Part shown: positions 34,812-43,274 of the stretch, one piece after another
Numbering within the stretch: position 1 is the first letter of the stretch
Layout: every line of letters begins with the position of its first letter
Origin: an uncultured Collinsella sp.
GTDB lineage: Bacteria; Actinomycetota; Coriobacteriia; Coriobacteriales; Coriobacteriaceae
Assembly: GCA_959027945.1 (NCBI GenBank)
Contig: CAUFRO010000002.1
Coordinates: forward strand, 1-64,000
Length of the DNA: 64,000 bases
Direction of reading: 5' to 3'
Made by a program: the position numbers and the translations under genes
The notes under the pieces: model-generated
Databases searched by the model: none
Seen by the model: only the letters and a program-made list of their open reading frames with translations
What the model was told of the DNA's origin: nothing

Positions 34812-35946
34812 AGTGCTACCCTCTTTAAATTCGCTCTCGAATAATCCACTCCGTAGATTGGACACTCTTGGAGTAACAGATTTTTTAGACACACTTGACA
34901 TATCTATAGATCCTTTTGAATGCGCGCATCGCATCTGGGATCAACTTGACAGGGAGCATCAAGAGATCGTCTCCTTCCTGATGCTAGGTGGAGAGATTGA
35001 TCTCGATTCAGAAGTGGCAAAAAGAAGTCTGCTGAAAGGCACTGTTGAAACCATAGCCTCACTCGGGCTGCTAAGCAAGCACAATGGCAATGCCTCCCTT
35101 TCCGGTTTATCTCTAATCCGATATCATGGCATCTGGCTTTTTGCCGATGCGCCATCACCCTCGCCTTTACTATATTTTGGCTCTGATTCAATTGGGCTCG
35201 CTCGTCGGCTAAGCCCATCCCCCGGAAAGAATGCCTTAGACCTCTGCTCTGGACCAGGCATCCAGGCACTCATACTGGCAAAATCTGGAATGCACGTCAC
35301 GGCGATAGATATCAATCCAATCGCCTCAGAAATCTGCCAACTAAACGCACTGGTCAATGGTATTAGCGAAGATTTAACTGTTCTAACCGGAAGTCTCTAC
35401 AACGCACTAAACAATATCGAAAGCTCTTGCAGCTATGAACTCATTACGGTGAATCCTCCTTTGCTCCCAATCCCAGAAGACGTACCATACCCCTTCGTTG
35501 GCGATGGCGGCCCAGATGGCCTCAACATCACAAGCAAGGTTATTCGAGGTGCAGGAGATAAACTCACTGATAGCGGATACCTCTCTGCAATTGGAATGAT
35601 TGGCCTTGGAACCAACAATCAATCAGCATTTGAACGAATACAGAACGATTTGTTGCAAGCTGGCCTCAATGGCGTCTTGACAATAATCTCGAGCTTTAAC
35701 CTCGGACCCCAATCTGGCTGGATCGACGGTATCGCATGCACATCTGTTGCACATGCTCCAGGAAAATATTCCAGCAAAGAGGAGGCTGTAAAACAGATAT
35801 CGCGCGCATACAAAAAAATCCACTACGACCGCGTCTGCACCTATCACTTGAAGGCGTGGAGGGAGAGACAGCCCTTTCAAAATCCCATCCTAACGATTCA
35901 AGACTGCTCCGCAGATGGCAACCCACTTGGCCCCTGGATCCTCTAA
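34804..35946 (+). CDS. Class I SAM methyltransferase with NPPL motif
   Basis: The SAM-binding motif ALDLCSGPGIQALIL is followed by the acidic ribose-binding VTAIDINPIA and then NPPL (residues 217-220). The (N/D)PP(Y/F/W/L) motif is characteristic of methyltransferases acting on amide or ring nitrogens, for example PrmC/HemK on Gln and N6-adenine enzymes. About 150 residues before the core form a helical domain without obvious family. The start is uncertain: ATG 34804 overlaps the radical SAM end, ATG 34789 is also in frame, and neither has a strong ribosome binding site. N-methylation of the Asn side chains of the repeat protein is the specific inference; rRNA, tRNA or protein release-factor-like targets are alternatives. 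Confidence 0.8.
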   Translation: MIEVLPSLNSLSNNPLRRLDTLGVTDFLDTLDISIDPFECAHRIWDQLDREHQEIVSFLMLGGEIDLDSEVAKRSLLKGTVETIASLGLLSKHNGNASLSGLSLIRYHGIWLFADAPSPSPLLYFGSDSIGLARRLSPSPGKNALDLCSGPGIQALILAKSGMHVTAIDINPIASEICQLNALVNGISEDLTVLTGSLYNALNNIESSCSYELITVNPPLLPIPEDVPYPFVGDGGPDGLNITSKVIRGAGDKLTDSGYLSAIGMIGLGTNNQSAFERIQNDLLQAGLNGVLTIISSFNLGPQSGWIDGIACTSVAHAPGKYSSKEEAVKQISRAYKKIHYDRVCTYHLKAWRERQPFQNPILTIQDCSADGNPLGPWIL

Positions 35947-35972
35947 AGCATCCGTCATACGAAAGCAGGTCA

Positions 35973-36010
35973 ATAGGCTGCGCGCCACTCTCTGATGACG
36001 CGCAGCCTAT
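35973..36010 (+). terminator. Hairpin terminator after the system B operon
   Basis: ATAGGCTGCGCG (35973-35984) pairs perfectly with 35999-36010, followed by CTCATTTCC. It lies about 30 bases after the methyltransferase stop. Confidence 0.65.
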
Positions 36011-36213
36011 CTCATTTCCCCCGCGCTTTACCGAGCCCGACTCACACCTCATAGTTGGCACCGGTTTTCAAAATGCAAGATTCCGCATACAAAATCACTT
36101 CTTCTGTCTAGGTGGCAGACCTACGATTTTTGTAGTATAAAGTTCCTCTCAATGCCTTCAATCTATTTCGAGATTGAGAAGAACTTGCATCGGGTTTCAT
36201 AGAAGCGATATAG

Positions 36214-36340
36214 ATGATACGTTTTGTCCTATCTATATTCCGACATACATCAGGATGCCTCGTCTTTATCGTCATTTCAATAGTCGGCTTGGCCCTTTCC
36301 CACATTGCCCCCTTTTTGAACGGTAAATTAATTGACTTCC
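36214..36340 (+). pseudogene. N-terminal fragment of an ABC exporter
   Basis: About 42 residues (MIRFVLSIFRHTSG to FLNGKLIDF) match the start of an exporter membrane domain, closely paralleling the intact gene at 26256-27860 (FALSCVMPALNGGFVDF versus LALSHIAPFLNGKLIDF). After LIDF the frame runs into GC-rich DNA of different character and ends. The break lies at about 36341. In position it would be the exporter of system B. Confidence 0.7.
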
Positions 36341-36538
36341 CGCACGTGGACCTCGTGGACAGGCCCCCTTGTGTAGCTGCACCCGAGGCGCCTCCCCGTC
36401 GCCCTCCAGCGCCGGGGTTCCCCTCCATCACGAAGAGGTAATCCCCGTCCGGCCTCGCCGTCTCTGCAACGCCGAGCCTCCCGAGCGACTCGAGGAGGGC
36501 GGGCTCGTCCCAGGAGATTTGACAATACTATAGAGACA
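36341..36538 (-). other. GC-rich unidentified remnant at the right island edge
   Basis: Base composition jumps to high G+C at the exporter break. On the minus strand a frame reads SWDEPALLESLGRLGV then ETARPDGDYLFVMEG, protein-like sequence without a start or family I recognise. It is probably a gene fragment left by recombination. Confidence 0.35.
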
Positions 36539-36557
36539 CGTCCCAAATTAGCTACTC
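36539..36557. repeat. Inverted copy of the 19-bp repeat at the right island edge
   Basis: The reverse complement of these 19 bp is identical to 25156-25174 at the left edge. A third copy with one mismatch in 18 at 44567-44584 shows that the sequence is a dispersed intergenic repeat, not an island-specific attachment site. Confidence 0.7.
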
Positions 36558-36562
36558 AGTAG

Positions 36563-37438
36563 TTACTGCTGCTGGGCGCGGCGGGCGGCTCGGCGGGCCC
36601 TTGCTTCCTGGATCTCATCGAGGTGAGCGATGATCTCGGAGGCGCTCTCCTCGATTGCCTTGCCGTCGGTGCGCACCACAAAGCAACCCAGACGTTTCAT
36701 GAGGGCACGAGCCTCCTCGAGCTCGCCGCGCACGCTCTCGGGCTCGGCATAAGAGCCGGCGACGGCGCGGGCATAGTCGTCGCCCAGGCGGCTATCGCGA
36801 ATCTCGGAAATCACATCGACGGTTGAAATCAGACCGAACAACCGCAACGGATCGACCTCGTAAATCGACTTGGGCGGCTCCATACCGTGCGCCAACGGAA
36901 CGTTGGCGACCTTGTAGCCCTGATAGGCCAAATACATCGACAGCGGCGTCTTGGACGTGCGGGATACACCCAGCAGCACGATATCGGCATCCGACAGATC
37001 ATCGCAGCCGCGCCCGTCATCGTGCTCAACGAAATACTCCATGGCCTCGATACGATGGAAATAGCGGTCATCGGTCTTGTGAATCACGCCCGCAACGCCC
37101 TTGGGCGGCACACCGATGAGCGACGACAGCACGGCGAGCGTCGGGCCGATCAGGTCGACCGAACGGATATGCAGCATGCCCAGGTAATCGAGCACACGGG
37201 CGCGAAGCGCCGGATCGACAATGGTGTGGAACACGGCAATATCGCGATGATCGGCATCGACGCGCGGACCCACAAACGACTTGACCTGCTCCACCGAGTT
37301 CACCTTGGGCAGGCGCAAGAGACGAAAAGCCCCTTCATCAAATTGCCCGGACGCCGCAAGCACCACCTCACAAGCGGTATCGCCGAGCGAGTCGGAGATA
37401 ACGATGACGGTGGGACGAGCGGTGACCGGGCAATCCAT
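36563..37438 (-). CDS. ppsR: Pyruvate, phosphate dikinase regulatory protein
   Basis: This bifunctional serine/threonine kinase and pyrophosphorylase (DUF299) switches PPDK off with ADP and on with phosphate by modifying the Thr beside its catalytic His. The 291 residues include the N-terminal VIVISDSLGDTA, the P-loop GVSRTSKTPLSMYLA and the basic C-terminal end. Its likely target, ppdK, is on the same strand about 12 kb downstream, separated by the low-G+C island; in related genomes glyQS, this gene and ppdK tend to be neighbours. Annotated PEP synthase regulator in some lineages, but no PEP synthase is seen here. Confidence 0.95.
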   Translation of the reverse strand: MDCPVTARPTVIVISDSLGDTACEVVLAASGQFDEGAFRLLRLPKVNSVEQVKSFVGPRVDADHRDIAVFHTIVDPALRARVLDYLGMLHIRSVDLIGPTLAVLSSLIGVPPKGVAGVIHKTDDRYFHRIEAMEYFVEHDDGRGCDDLSDADIVLLGVSRTSKTPLSMYLAYQGYKVANVPLAHGMEPPKSIYEVDPLRLFGLISTVDVISEIRDSRLGDDYARAVAGSYAEPESVRGELEEARALMKRLGCFVVRTDGKAIEESASEIIAHLDEIQEARARRAARRAQQQ

Positions 37439-37472
37439 GCGGGGCTCCTTTTGCGCTTACGCGCAGGCTGGC

Positions 37473-39569
37473 TTACTTTTTGCGGGCAAGCTCACCGATG
37501 TTGGCGATGCCGGAGAAAACGGCCTCGAAGCGGTTGAGCAGCTTAAGGCGATTATCGCGAAGCTGCTCGTCCTTGTCCATGACCATAACCTCATCGAAGA
37601 AGCGGTCGATGGGCGCGCGCAGGGCGGCGAGGGCGGCAAATGCGGCCGGGTAGTCCTCGGCAGCAAGGGCGGCATTGACAGCGGTCTGAGCAGCCTCGGA
37701 GGCGTCGGCGAGCGCGAGCTCGACCTCGCCCATCAGGCTGCGGTCGTACTCCGCACCCAGCTCGGGCTTGGAGATGTGCGCGGCGCGGGCATAGGCGGTC
37801 GCCAGGTTGTCGAACGTCTCAGCGTCGTTCTTGCGGGCCTCGTCGAGGGCGGCGCAGCGGGCGAAGAAGACGGACGGGGCGATAATGTGCACCGCGGAGA
37901 CGGCGGCAACGGTATCGGCCGGGATCTTTTCGTCGCGGGCCATGCTCACCAGGCGGCCATGGAAGAAGTCACGAACCTGCAGGGCGACCTCGGCGGCGTC
38001 GAACTCAATGCCCTGCTCACTGTAGAGTTCGAGGGCAAAGTCGATGAGCGACGTGGGGTCGATCGGCAGACGGTCGCGCAGGATGTTGATAATGCCGATA
38101 GCGGCACGACGCAGCGCGTAGGGGTCGGAGGAGCCGGTCGGGGGCTCGCCGATGGCAAAGATACCGGCGATGGTATCGAGCTTGTCGGCGCAGGCCACGA
38201 TGCAGCCAGCGGTGCCCTCGGGCAGCTCGTCACCGGCAAAACGGGGACGATAGTGATCGCGAATAGCATGGGCGACCTCGTCGTTCTCCCCCATCGCGGT
38301 CGCGTAATAACCGCCCATCACGCCCTGCTGGCTCGTGAACTCGACGACGGCGTTGGACACCAGGTCTGCCTTGCACAGGTGTGCGGCGCGAGCAGCGTCG
38401 GCGGCAAGATGGGCGCCCAGGTGAGCCTCGCGAGCGATAGCGAGCGCGAGCTGCTCGATGCGCTCGGACTTGGCGAGCACGCTACCGAGCTTCTCCTGGA
38501 AGGCAACCTTGGACAGACGCTCACGGAACTCGTCGAGGGAGATCTTCAGGTCCTCCTCGTAGAAGAACTTAGCGTCGTCCAGACGGGCGCGCACGACGCG
38601 CTCGTTGCCGTCGATCACGCGCTCGGCATTCTCGGGTTTGCTGTTGGAAACGACCACGAACTCACGCGTGAGCTTGCCCTCGCCGTCATAGATCGGGAAG
38701 TAGCGCTGGTTGGTGAGCATGGACTCGCAGATAATCTCGTGCGGGACCTTGAGGAACTCCTCGTCGAAAGTACCGACGAGCACCGTCGGCCACTCGCAGA
38801 GGTTAATGACCTCCTCAAAGACCTTCTTGGGGGTATCGACATGGCAGCCGGGACGGGCAGCCTCGACCTCGGCGATACCAGCGAGAATCGCCTCGCGACG
38901 GCGCTCAGCAGAGAGCACGCCGGCATCCTCGAGTACCTGCTCGTAGGCGGCGGGGCTGGCGACAACGTGGTCACCGGGGCCGAGCACGCGATGGCCGCGC
39001 GTGGTGTTGCCGCTCGTCACGTCGGCAAACGACACGGGCACAACATCCTCGCCCAGAAGGCAGCAAATCCAGCGGACCGGACGCACGAACGTCGCGTGCT
39101 CGTGGCCCCAGCGCTGGGAGCGGTAGTTGGGCCACTGCAGGCCGGCGATGGTCTTCTCGCACAGAGCGGTCAGAATCGGCGTAGCCGGTGCAGAGGGAAT
39201 GTTCTTCTCGGCAAAGACGTACTCGCGACCGTCAGTGTCCTCGCGACGGACCAGGTCCTCGGCAGCCACACCGCACTTGCGGGCAAAGCCCTGGGCGGCC
39301 TTGGTGGCGTTACCGTCGGCATCAAAGGCAATGTTTGCCGCGGGGCCGCGCTTGACCTCGTGAACCTCATCGGTCGCGGTGGCAACGTCGGCAACGAGCG
39401 CAGCCAGGCGACGCGGGCTCGAGATCACGCGGACCTCGCCGTGGGCCAGACCGGCCTCGTCGAGACCCTTGGCGATCATGGTGCCAAGTTGCTTGACGGC
39501 ATTGTTCAGCGGTGCAGAGGGCATTTCCTCCGTACCGATCTCAAACAGGAAATCCTTAGCGTCTGCCAT
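37473..39569 (-). CDS. glyS: Glycyl-tRNA synthetase beta subunit
   Basis: GlyS is the tRNA-recognition subunit of the heterotetrameric bacterial glycyl-tRNA synthetase. The 698-residue length is normal. It begins AKDFLFEIGTEEMPSAPLNNAV, includes RPVRWICCLLGEDVVPV and GVMGGYYATAMGE, followed by an HD-like domain and a C-terminal anticodon-binding DALR region near YDRSLMGEVELALADA. It starts 3 bp after glyQ ends and precedes the PPDK regulator by about 35 bp. Confidence 0.98.
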   Translation of the reverse strand: MADAKDFLFEIGTEEMPSAPLNNAVKQLGTMIAKGLDEAGLAHGEVRVISSPRRLAALVADVATATDEVHEVKRGPAANIAFDADGNATKAAQGFARKCGVAAEDLVRREDTDGREYVFAEKNIPSAPATPILTALCEKTIAGLQWPNYRSQRWGHEHATFVRPVRWICCLLGEDVVPVSFADVTSGNTTRGHRVLGPGDHVVASPAAYEQVLEDAGVLSAERRREAILAGIAEVEAARPGCHVDTPKKVFEEVINLCEWPTVLVGTFDEEFLKVPHEIICESMLTNQRYFPIYDGEGKLTREFVVVSNSKPENAERVIDGNERVVRARLDDAKFFYEEDLKISLDEFRERLSKVAFQEKLGSVLAKSERIEQLALAIAREAHLGAHLAADAARAAHLCKADLVSNAVVEFTSQQGVMGGYYATAMGENDEVAHAIRDHYRPRFAGDELPEGTAGCIVACADKLDTIAGIFAIGEPPTGSSDPYALRRAAIGIINILRDRLPIDPTSLIDFALELYSEQGIEFDAAEVALQVRDFFHGRLVSMARDEKIPADTVAAVSAVHIIAPSVFFARCAALDEARKNDAETFDNLATAYARAAHISKPELGAEYDRSLMGEVELALADASEAAQTAVNAALAAEDYPAAFAALAALRAPIDRFFDEVMVMDKDEQLRDNRLKLLNRFEAVFSGIANIGELARKK

Positions 39570-39572
39570 GGC

Positions 39573-40484
39573 TTACGCCACCTCGCCTTCCTGGTCGGCA
39601 TTCTCGTTGACTCCGGCGACCTCGGCCATGTAGGCCTCGCAGCACGCCTTGGCGACGGCGCGGACGCGCAGGATGTAGTTGGCACGCTCGACCGCGGACA
39701 GGGCGCCGCGGGCATCGAGCAGGTTGAAGGCGTGGCTGCACTTCATGACACAGTCGTACGCCGGCAACGGCAGCTTGCGCTCCAGGCAGGAATGGCACTC
39801 GGCCTCGTAGTCGTCAAACTTCTGACGCATCATCTCGACGTTGGCGACCTCAAAGTTATAGGCACTGAACTCGCGCTCGTTCTCGAGGAACACGTCGCCG
39901 TAGGTCATGGGCGTGCCGTCGGGCAGATAGCTCCACACCAGATCGTAGACCGAGTTGACGCCCTGGGCGTACATGGCGATACGCTCCAGGCCATAGGTGA
40001 TCTCGACGGGCACGGGGTCGACCTCGATACCGCCCACCTGCTGGAAGTACGTAAACTGCGTGACCTCCATGCCGTTGAGCCAGACCTCCCAGCCAAGGCC
40101 CCAGGCGCCCAGGGTCGGGCTCTCCCAGTCGTCCTCGACAAAGCGGACGTCATGGTCGTTGGGGTCCAGGCCAATGGCGGCCAACGAACCCAGGTAGAGC
40201 TCCTGGGCATTGACCGGAGACGGTTTGATGAGGACCTGGAACTGATAGTAATGCTGCATGCGGTTGGGGTTCTCGCCGTAGCGGCCGTCGGCAGGACGGC
40301 GGCAGGGCTGCGCATAGCAGGTGCGCCACTCGGCGGGACCGAGCGAGCGCAGCGTGGTCGCGGTATGGAAGGTACCGGCACCGACCTCGGAGTCATAGGG
40401 CTGCATAATGACGCAGCCCTGCTCGCCCCAGTACTGCTGGAGGCGCAGGATGATGTCTTGGAAGGAAAGCGATGAAGCGTTCAT
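39573..40484 (-). CDS. glyQ: Glycyl-tRNA synthetase alpha subunit
   Basis: GlyQ carries the class II catalytic core that activates glycine. The 303 residues open with LSFQDIILRLQQYWGEQGCVIMQPYD and show the conserved GAGTFHTATTLRSLGP, YAQPCRRPADGRYGENPNR and WEVWLNGMEVTQFTYFQQ segments. About 25 acidic residues extend the C terminus. It is the first gene of the glyQ-glyS-regulator unit; lepB ends 60 bp upstream of its start. Confidence 0.98.
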   Translation of the reverse strand: MNASSLSFQDIILRLQQYWGEQGCVIMQPYDSEVGAGTFHTATTLRSLGPAEWRTCYAQPCRRPADGRYGENPNRMQHYYQFQVLIKPSPVNAQELYLGSLAAIGLDPNDHDVRFVEDDWESPTLGAWGLGWEVWLNGMEVTQFTYFQQVGGIEVDPVPVEITYGLERIAMYAQGVNSVYDLVWSYLPDGTPMTYGDVFLENEREFSAYNFEVANVEMMRQKFDDYEAECHSCLERKLPLPAYDCVMKCSHAFNLLDARGALSAVERANYILRVRAVAKACCEAYMAEVAGVNENADQEGEVA

Positions 40485-40543
40485 GCCTCTAATATCCCCT
40501 CGTCGAAACGATTACACGGTTAGGTACTGTACTATAGCGGTTT

Positions 40544-41107
40544 TTAGTCGATAGCGCCGATGCGGTTGAGCGGCCAATAGCGAACAAGCGCCACGGCGAT
40601 CAGATCGGAACGGTCGACCGGACCAAAGTAGCGGGAGTCGGCTGAGTTTTCGCGGTTGTCGCCCATCACCCACACGCAGTCGTCGGGGACGGTGTAGGGA
40701 TAACTCACCTGGGCGGAGGGCGCCTGGACCGAAAGCGGCCAGCTCATGCCAGTCGCATAGTCCTCGTCGAGCGTCTGGCCGTCGACGACGACCTTGCCGT
40801 CCTGCAGGTCGACCGTCTGGCCGGCCGTGGCGATAATGCGCTTTACCAGCACATCATGCTCGGACGTGGCGTCGGGGTTGTGGAACACCACGATGTCGCC
40901 CTGGCTGACGGGCTGCCCAAGTTCAAGCGTCACCTTTTGCGCCAGAATCTGATCGCCGATCTCGATCGTGGACTCCATGGAACCGGTGGGCACCACAAAG
41001 GGCTCAACCACAAACGTGCGAATCAGGAAGGTGGCGGCAAGCGCGATTACGACGACCACGATCCACTCAAAAGCGCCCCTCAGCGCGGAATGCTGCGATG
41101 AAACCAT
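40544..41107 (-). CDS. lepB: Signal peptidase I
   Basis: LepB removes signal peptides from secreted proteins at the outer face of the membrane. It has one N-terminal membrane helix (residues 13-29), the catalytic Ser43 in PTGSMEST and the general base Lys89 in VLVKRIIATAG, then the box E motif VMGDNRENSADSR. The start at 41107 has GAGGAG upstream and lies 2 bp after trmD; a longer frame running into trmD is not used. The product is 187 residues. Confidence 0.96.
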   Translation of the reverse strand: MVSSQHSALRGAFEWIVVVVIALAATFLIRTFVVEPFVVPTGSMESTIEIGDQILAQKVTLELGQPVSQGDIVVFHNPDATSEHDVLVKRIIATAGQTVDLQDGKVVVDGQTLDEDYATGMSWPLSVQAPSAQVSYPYTVPDDCVWVMGDNRENSADSRYFGPVDRSDLIAVALVRYWPLNRIGAID

Positions 41108-41109
41108 AC

Positions 41110-41868
41110 TCACTCCTCGCTCTGCGAATACGAAGCGTCCAGGATCTCCTGCGCGTACGCGCGCTCCTGTGGCGTAAGGCGTGCCGTCTCGATCAGATCG
41201 GGACGCCAGCGGCAGGTACGCTCGATGGCGTTCTTGCGACGCCACGCATCGACCTTGGCGTGGTCGCCGCTCACGAGCACCGGAGGCACACCCTCGCCGT
41301 TAAACTCGGCGGGACGGGTGTACTGCGCGTACTCGAGCAGGCCACCGTCCTCGGCAGTCGAGAACGACTCGTCCACGTTGCTCATCTCGTCGCCCAGGGC
41401 GCCGGGAATGAGACGCACGACGGCGTCGGCCACGACCATAGCGGGCAGCTCACCGCCCGTGAGCACGTAGTCGCCAATCGACAGGCGCTCGTCGGCATAC
41501 GCATACGCGCGCTCGTCGACGCCCTCGTAGCGGCTGCACACGAACAGCAGGCGCTCGCTTTTGAGCAGGCGCTCGGCCACATGCTGCGTAAAGGGCTCGC
41601 CACAGGGAGTGAAGAACACCACGGTGGGCTTGGGACCCTCTGCGCTAATGGCCTCGATGGCCTCGGCAATGGGCTCGACCTTCATGAGCATGCCCTGCCC
41701 GCCGCCGTACGGCTCGTCATCGACGGTGCGATGGCGGTCGTGCGTCCAGTCGCGCAAGTTGTACGCCTTAAAATCAAAAAGGCCGGCCTTGCGGGCGCGG
41801 CCCAAAATCGATGTGGACATAACGGGCTCAAACATCTCGGGAAAGACCGAAAGGGTCTCAATAAGCAT
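41110..41868 (-). CDS. trmD: tRNA (guanosine(37)-N1)-methyltransferase
   Basis: TrmD makes m1G37, which prevents +1 frameshifting. The SPOUT-class trefoil-knot region is visible: CSRYEGVDERAYAYADERLSIGDYVLTGGELPAM. The N terminus LIETLSVFPEMFEPVMSTSILGRA and the later EYAQYTRPAEFNGEGVPPVLVSGDHAK are typical. The 252-residue length is normal. It belongs to the rpsP-khpA-rimM-trmD-lepB operon. Confidence 0.98.
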   Translation of the reverse strand: MLIETLSVFPEMFEPVMSTSILGRARKAGLFDFKAYNLRDWTHDRHRTVDDEPYGGGQGMLMKVEPIAEAIEAISAEGPKPTVVFFTPCGEPFTQHVAERLLKSERLLFVCSRYEGVDERAYAYADERLSIGDYVLTGGELPAMVVADAVVRLIPGALGDEMSNVDESFSTAEDGGLLEYAQYTRPAEFNGEGVPPVLVSGDHAKVDAWRRKNAIERTCRWRPDLIETARLTPQERAYAQEILDASYSQSEE

Positions 41869-41878
41869 GTTGTCCTCC

Positions 41879-42400
41879 CTACTTGTCCATATCGATCAGG
41901 CCGTCCATAACGTGGACGGAAATTGTTCCTGTGTCGGGAAGATCGAGCACAACCTGCTCGATCACGGGAATCAGTACCTCGCCGTACCGATCGCCCTCGA
42001 CAACCCAAACATCGTTAGCGGGCGTCGACATAATCTCGACGATCGTGCCGAGCGAACCGAAGCGCTCGTCGACCACCTCGCGACCCATCAGGTCAGTATA
42101 GGCAGCGTCAAGCGAATCGAGCTCAAAGTCGTCACGATTTGCCAGCACGTAGCATCCCGTGATGCCCTCGGCGGCCGTCAAATCGTCAATGCCCTCAAAC
42201 GAGACCAGATCGCCATCGCCCGTATCGGTGACGGACACGACCGTGCAAAAGCGGTCGCGCTTGAGCGCCGGCGGCGTCAGGGCGACGCGCATACCCGGCT
42301 CTAATACAGAAGGAAGCCCCCGCAGCGGCTGCGCGAGGACCTCCCCCTTCCTTCCGTGCGGCTTGACCACACGGGCGATGTTTTTGTACTGGGACCTCAA
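41879..42400 (-). CDS. rimM: Ribosome maturation factor RimM
   Basis: RimM helps fold the 16S 3' major domain with S19. The 173 residues have the N-terminal barrel (IARVVKPHGRKGEVLAQPL) and a PRC-barrel C-terminal domain with LGTIVEIMSTPANDVWVVEG and LIPVIEQVVLDLPDTGTI. It is located between khpA and trmD, the standard order. Confidence 0.96.
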   Translation of the reverse strand: MRSQYKNIARVVKPHGRKGEVLAQPLRGLPSVLEPGMRVALTPPALKRDRFCTVVSVTDTGDGDLVSFEGIDDLTAAEGITGCYVLANRDDFELDSLDAAYTDLMGREVVDERFGSLGTIVEIMSTPANDVWVVEGDRYGEVLIPVIEQVVLDLPDTGTISVHVMDGLIDMDK

Positions 42401-42404
42401 GGTC

Positions 42405-42689
42405 CTAGCCCAGAACCTCTACCTCGACAGCAGTGTCGAGGCGAGCGGCCAGTGCACGGGCGAGCGTGCGAATGGCCTTGATGGTACGGCCACGACGGCC
42501 GATGACCTTAGCGACGTCATCCTCGGCGACCGAAACCTCAATCGTAGAGGCGTCGTCACCATCGATGACCTCAAGGCTCACGGAATCCGGGTCGTCGACG
42601 ATCTGAACAACGAGATATTCGACGAGATCGGCGATGCGATCTGAGAGCATTGCCTCACCCTCGAGCTGTGCAGCGTCAACCTCAGGCAC
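42405..42689 (-). CDS. khpA: KH-domain RNA-binding protein KhpA
   Basis: This small KH-domain protein (94 residues) includes the GxxG loop in VAEDDVAKVIGRRGRTIKAIRTLA. KhpA pairs with KhpB in other Gram-positive bacteria to bind RNAs that influence division and cell length. About 15 residues precede the usual family start; an internal ATG (MLSDRIADLVEYLV) is an alternative start. It lies between rpsP and rimM, a strongly conserved position. Confidence 0.92.
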   Translation of the reverse strand: MPEVDAAQLEGEAMLSDRIADLVEYLVVQIVDDPDSVSLEVIDGDDASTIEVSVAEDDVAKVIGRRGRTIKAIRTLARALAARLDTAVEVEVLG

Positions 42690-42692
42690 GAT

Positions 42693-43034
42693 TTACTCCT
42701 CGGCGCCCTCAGCGGCCTCAGCGGCAGCCTTAGCGGCCTCGGCCTCTTTGGCGAGCTGCTTCTTGGACTTCTTGACGACGGTCTCGGTCTTCTCGCCCTC
42801 GTTGGCGGCCTTGACCAGAGCGGCGACGGCGTCGGTGAGCTGAGCGCCCTTGGACTGCCAGTCGGCGATCTTCTCGAGGTCGAGGTTGATGGTCTTGGGG
42901 GCGGTCATCGGGTTGTAGCGGCCAACCTCCTCGATGATACGACCGTCACGCGGGGCGCGGGAATCGGCGACGACGACACGGTAGTACGGACGCTTCTTAG
43001 CGCCGTGACGAGCAAGGCGAATCTTGACTGCCAA
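42693..43034 (-). CDS. rpsP: 30S ribosomal protein S16
   Basis: S16 is an early assembly protein of the 30S body. The core begins AVKIRLARHGAKKRPYYRVVVADSR and RDGRIIEEVGRYNPM. The start is a TTG at 43034 with GGAGGAG 6 bases before it; the longer frame from an upstream ATG is not supported. The C terminus carries an extra alanine-, lysine- and glutamate-rich tail of about 30 residues, giving 113 in total. It is the first gene of the rpsP-khpA-rimM-trmD-lepB operon. Confidence 0.96.
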   Translation of the reverse strand: MAVKIRLARHGAKKRPYYRVVVADSRAPRDGRIIEEVGRYNPMTAPKTINLDLEKIADWQSKGAQLTDAVAALVKAANEGEKTETVVKKSKKQLAKEAEAAKAAAEAAEGAEE

Positions 43035-43223
43035 AGGAAACTCCTCCAACCAAGCAGCTTTAGGCTGCAACTACAAACAAACAGTTGAACATAATACGCC
43101 ATCGACGCGGGCAGGTGAAGTCCGTGAGACCAACTTCTTCGGTGTAGTCGAGGGCAAATCCATATCTTAGACAAGAATTCGGGATTTGCAAGCACATACA
43201 CGCACCCCACATGAGCTGCGCGG

Positions 43224-43229
43224 TATACT
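43224..43229 (+). promoter_or_regulatory. Putative dinB -10 box
   Basis: TATACT lies 7 bases before an upstream in-frame ATG (43236) and about 45 before the preferred start. A convincing -35 box and a LexA-type operator are not seen. Confidence 0.35.
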
Positions 43230-43274
43230 CATGACATGGAAAGACGCGAACATACATACGGTTATGAGGATGCC

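Noticed and set aside
25570..36340. The two exporter fragments as halves of one inverted gene
   Set aside because: Joining them would still lack nearly all of the membrane domain, so a simple inversion does not restore a gene.
36108..36431. Minus-strand frame over the exporter fragment
   Set aside because: It crosses the composition break and reads antisense to the exporter start; no family pattern.
43240..43262. LexA-type box near dinB (CGAACATACATACG)
   Set aside because: Only one half-site fits the CGAAC-N4-GTTCG form, and it would lie inside or after the promoter.
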